From: Siphonodentalium dalli
Lineage: Eukaryota; Mollusca; Scaphopoda; Gadilida; Siphonodentaliidae
NCBI GenBank assembly: GCA_032622095.1
Contig: CP136064.1
Coordinates: 127,151,605 to 127,215,604 of the forward strand
Length of the DNA: 64,000 nucleotides
Direction of reading: 5' to 3'
In this document: one piece after another, positions 44,742-53,297 of the stretch
Position numbering within the stretch: the first letter of the stretch is position 1
Layout of the letters: each line of letters opens with the position of its first letter
Notes under the pieces: model-generated
The model's database searches: none
Seen by the model: only the letters and a program-made list of their open reading frames with translations
What the model was told of the DNA's origin: nothing
Program-made: the position numbers and the translations under genes

Positions 44742-45930
44742 TTATTTATTAGGGGTTTTGGGAATAAGCCCAGGGAGGATTTGGAAGGGGCGTAACCCCT
44801 CCCCTACAACCCACTTGGAATGATGTAAGGGGTTATGAGAATGGTTAACATAAACATAACATGGATGAAGGGTGAAAAAAAAAATGATCTAGACATAGTT
44901 ATTTTTTTCTTAGGTTTCTTTTTTTTCCGTTGTTGAATTTCTGTTTGCTGTTGTTGTTGATGTTGTTGGAGCCAAGCTGCATGTTCTTTTTCCCGTTCTG
45001 TTTCCTTCTGTTGATGTTCTTTCTGCCACTGATCATATTCTTTCTTATCCTGATCAAGGCGCTGATCAAGTTCCTCCTTGTCTTGTTTGATTAGTAATCT
45101 CTGTTCTGCCATAAATCTTTCTGTGTCAGCGACAATCTCTTCCACAGAACGGGTGGTGGCTGTACTGGTGTTGTTGCTAGTGGTGGTAGAGCTGGGGGAC
45201 ACCGGGATGTGATGGTACTCCGGTGTCCGAGGTGGTAAACTATCCAACTCCACATCGAAGCTGGCGGCAGGAACATCTGGGGTGGTGTCCACGTCCCTGT
45301 CTCCGCTCGCCTCGATGACGACAGCAGGGACCTCCGGCAGATCCACGGAGTCCCTGCTAGCTGGTACAATGTCATCTGTCTCCATGCAGGTCGAGTCGTC
45401 TGGGCGTCTCTCAGACAACTTCGACCGGCCGGCTATGACGCTGGACGGCTGAACCACACGGGGAGGGGTGACCGGTCGATCAACGGTCACCCCCATCTTC
45501 TTCTTCCATTTCGCCCGTCTGGCGGCGTCCCTTCTCCGTCGAGCTGATGTCTTTCTCTTTGGAGGCCCCTTCTTCAAATTACGGCTGGTCTCGGCGTTCC
45601 TGCTCCGGGCAGAATACCTCTGGATACCAGCATCCTCCGTCCGGAATTCAACGCAAAGAACCAAATAGCCCCTGTTAGCTTGGAGATTCCAACTAACAGT
45701 GTCCACTATTTGAGATCTTTGCATTGCAGCCAACGCGGCGTCAGGGATTAGCTCCATTGTCCGTCCTAAGCTTAATCCAAAACCGGCTCACCCGCCGGCA
45801 TTACCACGAGGGCGGTTGCTTCCAATGAAGGTTACAGACCGCACAACTCACTCGTGCCAACGCTCTGACAAAGAGGAACTAATACAGCCAAAGTAAACTA
45901 TGACTGCCTCGCTCCACTCCCTGCCAGAGG
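44742..45930 (-). mobile_element. ORF1-only non-LTR retroelement (HAL-like), 12-bp TSD
   Basis: TGTGTCTAAAAT lies at 44730-44741 and 45931-45942, flanking a 1189-bp insert. On the minus strand it has a 173-bp leader, one full ORF, a short 3' region and a TAATAAATAA end. There is no RT domain, and the leader with start codon is present, so this is a complete short element rather than a 5'-truncated LINE. It resembles 'half-LINE' elements that keep only ORF1 and depend on a partner for RT. Confidence 0.85.
44804..45757 (-). CDS. Intact ORF1-type protein of the short retroelement
   Basis: A 317-residue ORF starting at an ATG (MELIPDAALAAM...). Residues ~1-40 form a compact start (QIVDTVSWNLQANRGYLVLC), residues ~65-87 are strongly basic (PKRKTSARRRRDAARRAKWK), ~90-200 are acidic/proline/serine-rich and disordered-looking, ~204-277 form a long Glu/Gln/Lys coiled coil, then a Lys run (278-285) and a hydrophobic end (291-312). 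An N-terminal motif followed by an RRRRDAARR-type cluster is seen in ORF1 proteins of several invertebrate LINEs, which bind RNA. There are no stops or frameshifts across 954 bp, in contrast to every RT in the window. Confidence 0.8.
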   Translation of the reverse strand: MELIPDAALAAMQRSQIVDTVSWNLQANRGYLVLCVEFRTEDAGIQRYSARSRNAETSRNLKKGPPKRKTSARRRRDAARRAKWKKKMGVTVDRPVTPPRVVQPSSVIAGRSKLSERRPDDSTCMETDDIVPASRDSVDLPEVPAVVIEASGDRDVDTTPDVPAASFDVELDSLPPRTPEYHHIPVSPSSTTTSNNTSTATTRSVEEIVADTERFMAEQRLLIKQDKEELDQRLDQDKKEYDQWQKEHQQKETEREKEHAAWLQQHQQQQQTEIQQRKKKKPKKKITMSRSFFFSPFIHVMFMLTILITPYIIPSGL

Positions 45931-46465
45931 TGTGTCTAAAATGTCAGTGGTCTCACCTGAAATATTCACACGAGGATCATTATCCGACACTTCAGGCATG
46001 ATTCCGGTGTCTGTGTTATCACCTAAAACAAAAGTTGTTACATTCCCCCGAGGGACAGTAGGTATTACTGTATTTTGGGGAAGAGTAACAACATACTCAA
46101 CATTATCTTCTGAATCTGAAAAATAATCAGCTATCGGCTCATAAACTGTTTCTGTTACAGCCAGTATAGATAAACAAAAAGTTTCAACATAGGGCTGTGA
46201 ATCCTGTAAACTACTACAAATAGCTGAAATAGAATTAGAACTTATCCTGAAAAAATTGGAATATGAGGCGGATTTTTAACAACTACTTGCCTCTCCGGGG
46301 AATCAAACTGTGTTCCTCCGGCCTGGTGTTAATGGATTTGAACCATTGTTCAAAATCCTCAGCACTGTCGGCTTTGGGCTTTAATCCCAAATTCCGAAAA
46401 CCTTCCAACATATTTTCCAACACATCCTCCTTCTCAATATCGGACATACTGAAATTTATATTCAC

Positions 46466-47089
46466 TGAAATGACTCACAAAGAAATAATTATCTTACTTA
46501 CCGTCTTTCAATGACAGCAGAGCATACCCCGACTATATATCACCTGCTTAAATTATTACCAACCCCTGATAGCAATTAATCACACGGTCATACATACAAC
46601 CACACATCTAATTATGAGCTGGGCAAAATGGCAAAGAACCAGAGGTATAAGTGAGAACAAAAGATTTTAGTGGGATCGAGTCAGAACATGGCACAGAAAT
46701 AATATTGTGAGAAAAAGAGGGGTTAAAGTTATGGCCACAGTCAATATTGAGAGTTATACGAAATTACTTGGCATAAACTTAACTATAACCAAAATAATTA
46801 AACTTTTAAATTAATTTCCAAAGATTATGTCCAGACAAAGCCTTTTAAATTCCCATTAAATGTATATAATGCATCCTACCAGGTAATGTAAACAGTAAAC
46901 AGCTGATCAGTTTGACCTATATCCACCAAAACGAAAACAACAATCCATTAATAGAACACACATGGTCATACAGCTGTACACAGAATTAATTAGTTCCAAG
47001 CCAATATACTAGCTACTGGCTGATAGAAATTAGTTCCTATTAATGTGGACATCTTCTGTCTTCTGTTTCACTTTGAGTAAGTCCTGATT
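46466..47089. other. 5' internal region of the LTR element, no ORF
   Basis: Sequence between the gag remnant and the leader repeats; AT-rich, no recognised content. Confidence 0.55.
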
Positions 47090-47203
47090 CAGGCTGATTG
47101 GGGGCTAATTAATGGGTAATTAGTTCATCACTGAATGTCCAGCTCCCTTTTAGTAAATCCAGAGTGGGTGTTAATTAATTGGTAATTAGTTCATCACTCA
47201 TAT

Positions 47204-47690
47204 ATGGAATCCTATTAGGGCCACTTGCTAATGGCGCTTTCGGCGCACTTTTTGTCGCTTTCGGCGCTTTCGGCGCATCGCGCCGAAACATACCCTAATG
47301 GCGCACTTTTTGTCGCTTCCGGCGCGCGCCATTAGGGAGTGGACCTAATAGTATGGCTAATGGCGCTTTCGGCGCGCGCCGAAAGCGACAAAAAGTGCGC
47401 CATTGGTAACGCGCCGAAAGCGAAAAAATGTGCGCCGTTACGGCGCACATTTTGTCGCTTTCGGCGCGCCGAAACATGCGCTAATATCGCACATTTTGTC
47501 GCTTTCGGCCCGCGCGCCGAAAGCGCCAAAAAGTGCGCCGAAAGCGACAAATAGTGCGCCGTAACGGCGCATATTTTGTCGCTTTCGGCGCGTTACTAAT
47601 GGCGCACTTTTTGTCGCTTTCGGCGCTTTCGGCGCATCGCGCCGAAAGCGCCGAAAGCGCCATTAGCAAGTGGCCCTAATAGGATTCCAT
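47204..47690. mobile_element. GC-rich hairpin MITE, copy 1, 8-bp TSD
   Basis: ACTCATAT is on both sides (47196-47203 and 47691-47698). The ends ATGGAATCCTATTAGGGCCA and its inverse enclose 400 bp built almost only from GTCGCTTTCGGCGC, GCACTTTTTGTCGC and their complements, so nearly any part can pair with another. The 8-bp TSD suggests hAT-type transposition. All ORFs here are translated repeat. Confidence 0.92.
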
Positions 47691-47939
47691 ACTCATATGT
47701 CCAGTTCCCTAGGGGTAAATCCATATTGGGTGCAAACTAATGGTTAATTAGTTCATCACTGAATGTCCAGCTCCCTTGTAGTACATCCAGAGTGGGTGCT
47801 AATTAATTGGTAATTAGTTCATCACTCATATGTCCAGTTCCCTAGGAGTAAATCCATATTGGGTGCAAACTAATGGTTAATTTAATAGTTCATCACTGAA
47901 TGTCCAGCTCCCTTGTAGTACATCCATAGTGGGTGCTAA

Positions 47940-48993
47940 CAGTGTTCGCGCTGTCGGTAGCCAAATTAGCCAATGGCTAATCTTTTTCGAATTTGGCTAA
48001 TAAAAATTTCATTTGGCTATACTTTTGGCTAAACTTTTTTTGAACCCAAATGGAGACTGAAAGCATGGAGCCAGAAAGTTAATTAATAAAAGCGCTCAAT
48101 AGATCGACATTCAAGACGAAGTTAGGTGACGAAAGTATTTCATTATTTTCGTACTTATGAAATATCGTACAACGGGAAATCCGATCGACAACTCTATCAA
48201 CCAAGCGATCACAAAGTGATATGTAATCATCTTTAGTTTTCACAAGACGGACATTCAAAGACGCATGGACATTAAACCGACCATGGTTGAATTATGACAA
48301 TGTGAAGAAAGCAATGTTTTGTAAAGTGCATTGACGCCGGTATATAAGCAATTTGTTCGTAACAGGCTGTTTTAATCTGGAGAAAGATTACGTCACTCTG
48401 CACAAAGCAGCAAAAGGTCATTATTAATTTTTACATTTAATCCCCTAATCCCCCATTCAGCCCATTGTCTGTCTGGTCACTCACGGCGCGCCTGCACAAT
48501 GCATGTTTATGATGACATTGTATTTATGACGGTCGAGGTTTATGAGCACCAAGCTTAAGACAATAGCTTAATCAGCCAAATGTGAATCACAACAGATATT
48601 TTGTGGCTATTTGTCGTCAATACCGCTACAGTCAAAATAATATGCATGCTTTTATGACAGATTGTAATTTGACAATTAAAAGATAATGACATTAAGAAGG
48701 ACAATCCCGGGTTACCCACCCCCCCCCAATCACTCTTTCACATACAGATTAATAAATTTTTAATAAATGATATATATAAAAATACTTCTAGTTCATCAAC
48801 ATTATTTAAATGATTGTGTATTTTACCTGTGTCTGTTAGATTTTACGTTTTAGTCATTAATTGTGAACCGACCAGAAAACGATGATTTAATTTGGCCAAA
48901 AAACATTTGGCTAAAGTTTTTTTCATTTGGCTAATAAAATTTTCATTTGGCTAAACTTTTGGCTAAAGTTTTTTCGGTCCAGTGTGAACACTG
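47940..48993. mobile_element. Decayed hAT transposon, 8-bp TSD
   Basis: GGTGCTAA is duplicated at 47932-47939 and 48994-49001; the ends CAGTGTTC and GAACACTG are short hAT-type TIRs. The motif TTTGGCTAA is repeated many times near both ends (47965-48045 and 48890-48970), in the same orientation at both sides, as possible subterminal binding sites. A transposase zinc-finger remnant lies inside. Confidence 0.9.
48245..48426 (+). pseudogene. TTF/BED-type zinc-finger remnant of a hAT transposase
   Basis: The frame reads RRTFKDAWTLNRPWLNYDNV, then KKAMFCKVH, a TGA at 48331-48333, and then FVTGCFNLEKDYVTLHKAAK ending GHY and a stop. The order W...PWL.YD......MFC......F..G..N...D....H.....H is that of the zinc finger at the N-terminus of many hAT transposases and zf-TTF proteins; the second cysteine is lost. 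The catalytic domain is absent. Confidence 0.6.
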
Positions 48994-49197
48994 GGTGCTA
49001 ATTAATTGGTAATTAGTTCATCACTTATATGTCCAGTTCCCTAGGAGTGAATCCATATTGGGTGCAAACTAATGGTAATTAGTTCATCACTGATGTCCTA
49101 GCATTGAGTACATCCTGATGTGAACATACAATATAGTTCATGGTCCATTGACAAGGAATTTCCAAACAACTGGCATAATAATCAATTTCTAGGGTTT

Positions 49198-49210
49198 CCG
49201 TTGGGCGCCA
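49198..49210 (-). promoter_or_regulatory. Primer-binding site, tRNA-Lys type
   Basis: TGGCGCCCAACGG on the minus strand, two bases after the 5' LTR end. It matches the complement of the 3' end of tRNA-Lys as used by many retroelements. Confidence 0.85.
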
Positions 49211-49212
49211 TA

Positions 49213-49854
49213 TATAACCCGGTCTTCTTAGCTAGTTAGGGGAGAGCACTTGCCCCATGGTCAGTCCGGGATATAAAGTCTAGGCCTCACAAGACACATA
49301 CAGAAAACACACAAACAATACTTCACATGATAATCCTTTATATATCTACATGATATATATATGTATAGAATGGAACATAATAAACAGAAGCATCACATCT
49401 CACATAAGTGTATAAAATCCCCTGAGGAATCAACCATCCATTTGTTAAAATAGTCACTTGCCGTCCAAGACAGATTGTAAGGAACTGGGCAGGGAATTAT
49501 TCTGGGGGCCAGATCTTGGTATAGAGCAAAACCAGGCACTAGATCTTAAAAAGAGATAAGTAGAAATTGGTGCAGGTGACTTAAATTGGGCTAATGGGAA
49601 AGTGGCGGGGAAACCAACGTGTATAGAATAAGTATTATCCTTTACTGTTGCCATGCAGAATTATTTACTTGCTTGGGCTGGCTTTATTTATATGAGGTGA
49701 CGTAATTAGCTCAGCTCCAACTTTGGCACACTGCTTCCATACTGATGAATACAGTTTATGCTTACACACACACTATTGGCTTCTGCAGGCACATATGTTA
49801 TATATTAACACTGCCACCTTCATACACATATATAATATATTTAACACTGCCACA
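49213..49854 (-). repeat. 5' LTR
   Basis: Partner of 43277-43936. It shares the ends and long blocks but has local differences, such as an extra ATGATATATATATG stretch near 49350. Confidence 0.93.
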
Positions 49855-49858
49855 TAAG

Positions 49859-52450
49859 GACTCCGATTTTTGTGAGTGTATGTGATGGTTCAGGAATGAT
49901 ATTTACGGTTTCTTCTGATTAAAAAATACATTCTTCGGGTGCAACTAAATATTTGAGCCATCTGCACGCGGGGATGAGGCCTGGCTCAGGCACGAGTTGA
50001 TTCTGTGAGAGGAGTGCTATGGATAATTTGCAAGGAAGTCTGACCGAATTGCATTTAATTCTGCTTAAATTGTTTGTTTTGTCTAAACTAGAGTCTGAAA
50101 CGCAGGTTTCTTGGTTGATTTGAACAGAAAATGTCATAGTGTAGCTATTGGTAGTCGCAGTGAAGTTGAAGGGTGTTTATTTGCTGGGAATATGCGAGTC
50201 AAAGTTGGCGAAGCGGAGTAAAACCCGCGATAAATATGCTATATAAATAAAGTAACAAATTCAGCATCAGATTCTTTGTGAGTCTGAAAAATGTGTTATA
50301 GATTGTTCCCTGTATGCGACAGATTCTTTAGATGCAGCTGGAGTCTGTATTTCAATATCAAACACCTGCGATTCTGGAATATTCAGATTACTGCGCATTG
50401 GATACGACTTATGGTCGTATTTTTTTTTACCACAGTCACTTGGTAGTCATAAATGCATTAGACCGAGCCATTAAAGCTGAACTGATCGCTGTCACTATTT
50501 TTCGAGCACTTGGGTAGCCAGCTTTTTCACATTGACACTTGCAATGTGCACCCATGTTTTTATATAGTTGGCATTCGGGTACTAATTTTTTTTAATCCGT
50601 GTTTTTTTAATTCTTGTTTTTTTTTCATTATCTCATGCAAGATGACTGTTTAATTTAACGGAAAAGAAAGGAGTGTATGCATAAATTCTGCGCTTGGCCA
50701 ATTCTGACTATAGGGCCATGCCGCCACGAGCTTTAGAAAAAGGTCAGTCGCCATATTGGCGAGATTTTTAAAAGCTCGTTTTGTAAAAGCTTGATACCCA
50801 AGTGCAAATATGATAGCAATGGTACCCCAAGTGCTCCAAAAGTATTGACAGTCTATGGCAGTTCAGTGACTTTAAATTAAATGCCCACAGTCGACCCGTT
50901 TCCAGTAATTCTACATACCATTTTCGTATAGTCATAAATGTAATCAGTTGGTCCTATGTCACATCACGCGAAGCGTGTTTCCTTACTGTATAGATACATT
51001 AGATATCGTGCTGAGTCTGGGGTGAACTATGAAGAACACGACAAACAGTAAGACTATACAATGTTAAAAGTATGACCTAGTCTGACCGATTAACCATATT
51101 TGGTCCCATGGTGATGGACCAAAAGAGGAAATTGGTGTTTTCCGTGTCTCTGACACACTGGGGCTCAACAGCGCCGGGGCAACCGATCCGCATTCGACAA
51201 TAGCCCCAGTGCCGATTCGAAAAAATCACGGTGCTCTTTCGCATTTATACAACAAAAGGAAAAAAATCTCGATAAAATGGTAAGTAAACATATTTAAATT
51301 ATATTTGTTCTATAAAACTTGATGTGCATAGGATATATATGGCCCAGCGTTGATGTACACATTATATTTGTTCGCATTTATTGACAGTTTGTAGAAAAAC
51401 TGTATTTATCACTTGATTTGTAATTTTTGAATACGAAAATTGTCCGAAACACGACGTTTGACACACTGTGCCTAAGAAATTTGTAATTTTCTCCCTTTCC
51501 TGAACAAAATTAAATATTTCAACATTACAATGATAGCAAACGTAAGCTCTGTAGATTTGTGAATTAGGAGAAAAAGACATTTACAGCCACCACGTGGAGG
51601 CTCCAGTGCGCATTTTCAATAAGCACCAGTGCGTACAGCCGCAAAATCACCGGCTCCAGTGCGCATTTAAAATAAACTTTGGGGAATAGACGGTCCCAAA
51701 TGGGACAAATAATGACAAATATGCTCATTTGTTTTATTTATCACTTAATTTATTGATTATTCTTATGTATATAAGTAATTTCACCGAAGCCCTGGCTGCG
51801 AGTGAATTGTTTATTAGTATTACATCAACTGATGCGGATATATGGTCTCATTGTAGATATATAGATGCTACCACTGCAGAGAGAGGCAGAATGGTGCTGA
51901 GGATGCACTCCATCATCTCAAGAAAAGTCATCCAGATGAGGAGATGGCATGCGACTCCTCCAAAAGACATCTGATTATATAAGAGAATGAGATTCCATCA
52001 GCGTCTCCGATTCTATTAGATGGCATGATAGATCCATCAGCAGTGTGGAATTTCCAAAGAAATAGCCGACCCATCCAAGTCTGTGTACATCTGAAATAAC
52101 ATAATAAATATATATGTATATGGTATTTTAAAGAAATTAATCTCGTTTCCATATATATAAATATAGGCTATATAAACACAAGCCGTGTGAAGTATGAAGT
52201 GTATATACAGTGGATAGTGAACATCGGTTTATTCGGATCCACGACTATACGTTACTGGTACTGAAATATAATGGTGAAACTATATTTGTAACCGGGCATG
52301 TGTTTATGAAACGGGTTTCGTCAAATGCCACAAGTTCTGGTCATAGCACTCAAGTACAGTCATTTGCGACTATTAGAAATAAATAACCTTTTCTAGTTTT
52401 ATACTCCATATATACAACCCGTGGAGCTGTGTGGTATTTGACCCGGACTT
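49859..52450. other. Sparse interval; no gene assignable
   Basis: Two short readings (49919-50137 minus, 50332-50517 plus) and a mixed-frame region at 51800-52100 with fragments such as NEIPSASPILLDGMIDPSAV look slightly protein-like but have no family match, stops or a missing start. CTCCAGTGCGCATTT occurs twice about 50 bp apart near 51600-51670. The rest is AT-rich. Confidence 0.4.
51156..51211 (+). repeat. 56-bp element with 10-bp TIRs, copy 1
   Basis: CACTGGGGCT and AGCCCCAGTG close a 56-bp unit. The reverse complement of nearly the whole unit occurs at 58621-58676 with about four differences. Confidence 0.85.
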
Positions 52451-52868
52451 ATGGAATCCTATTAGGGCCATTTGCTAATAGGGCCATTAGGGCCATTTGC
52501 TAAAGCCATAGGGCCATTAGGGCCATTTGCTAAAGCCGAAAGCGACAAAAAGTGCGCCATTAGTAACGCAACGCGCCGAAAGCGACAAAATATCGAAAGC
52601 GACAAAATATGCGCCGTTACGGTGCACTATTTGTCGCTTTCGGCGCACTTTTTTTTACAAAATGTAACGGCGCACATTTTGTCGCTTTCGGCGCGTTACT
52701 AATGCGGCACTTTTTAGCCATTAGCCATACTATTAGGTCCACTCCCTAATGGCGCGCGCCGGAAGCGACCAAAAGTGCGCCATTAGGGTATGTTTCGGCG
52801 CATCGCGCCGAAAGCGACAAAAAGTGCGCCGAAAGCGCCATTAGCAAGTGGCCCTAATAGGATTCCAT
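52451..52868. mobile_element. GC-rich hairpin MITE, copy 2
   Basis: Same ends (ATGGAATCCTATTAGGGCC) and same inner words as the copy at 47204. The 8-bp flanks are CCGGACTT (left) and GCGGACTT (right), a TSD with one change. It is ~70 bp shorter, with rearranged inner words and a local repeat of AGGGCCATTTGCTAA at the left. Confidence 0.88.
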
Positions 52869-53035
52869 GCGGACTTGCTGCATTTGAAGGCGCTTAATGC
52901 ACATTGCATAGTGAATTACCATTGTAATCAAAGCAAATCTCGCTAAATATGCAATTATTATTATTTTATTTCAGACATGAATGTCCATATGGTGTGTTTG
53001 GAATTATCATTTACAAGTATAGTAAATCCGTAAAT

Positions 53036-53293
53036 TATAGGTTGTAAATTTCGTTTCCGTTCCTAATCCTTTCCTCTATAGTAAAGCTGTTCCTCCATAC
53101 GGACGTCCAACGAACAGTTTTCTATCACTTTCGACGGCTGATACTCCTTCTGCTTCAAAATTTGAATGGATAGTTCTCAAAATCGGGATCTCATCTTTCA
53201 GAAGCCAGTGTTCCTGTAGGAAGACAATATTCCGATGTATCACACAGACTTCTCACTGCTGTTATCGACGATTTCACAGATTTACAATTGTAT
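53036..53293 (-). pseudogene. Start of LINE ORF2 endonuclease
   Basis: It begins five bases after the ORF1 stop: ITLTTYNCKSVKSS, then after a frameshift IVFLQEHWLLKDEI, later FVGRPYGGTALL, a TAG, and KGLGTETKF. N-C-(R/K), LQEHWL and GRPYGG are landmarks of the APE-type endonuclease at the head of L1/Tx1-like ORF2 proteins, which nick the target DNA. Broken by one frameshift and one stop. Confidence 0.8.
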
Positions 53294-53297
53294 GTTG

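Larger units (their letters stand above)
44493..46465 (-). pseudogene. Gag- and pol-end remnants of the LTR element
   Basis: A gag-like start at 46465 (with EDVLENMLEGFRNLGLKPKA then DSAEDFEQWF) runs to 46283 and shifts frame to PHIPIFSG, after which the rest of gag and nearly all pol are missing. A second reading from about 46240 to 45943 (YFSDSEDNVEYVV, later GETTDILDTP) continues, after removal of the inserted retroelement, at 44729 with SEYRPVAAPRKSGRVKKPPP and ends at 44493. The basic RKSGRVKKPPPW stretch is typical of the tail behind a retroelement integrase. The junction is exact through the 12-bp TSD, showing that the insertion split one ORF. Confidence 0.7.
47090..49110 (+). repeat. 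Leader repeats of the LTR element (alternating ~64-bp units)
   Basis: Two related units alternate: one with GAATGTCCAGCTCCCTTGTA and one with CATATGTCCAGTTCCCTAGG, each followed by TTAATTGGTAATTAGTTCAT-like sequence. They occur at 47090-47203, 47691-47939 and 49002-49110; the gaps are the hairpin MITE and the hAT, both inserted into this array. Confidence 0.9.
43277..49854 (-). mobile_element. LTR retrotransposon with nested insertions
   Basis: A complete element frame on the minus strand: 4-bp TSD TAAG (43273-43276 and 49855-49858), two related LTRs of ~650 bp, a tRNA-Lys-type primer site next to the 5' LTR and a purine tract next to the 3' LTR. The 6.6-kb body has lost most gag and pol. 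Three other elements have inserted: an ORF1-only retroelement (44742-45930), a hairpin MITE (47204-47690) and a hAT (47940-48993). Without them the element would be about 3.8 kb, so it was an internally deleted, non-autonomous copy. The primer site and TSD length fit Ty3/gypsy. Confidence 0.92.

Noticed and set aside
47295-47669. R/K/A-rich ORFs
   Set aside because: Translation of the GC-rich hairpin MITE; reading exists on both strands because the DNA is self-complementary.
43277-49854. An endogenous retrovirus with env
   Set aside because: No env-like ORF, signal peptide or membrane anchor in the remaining coding pieces.
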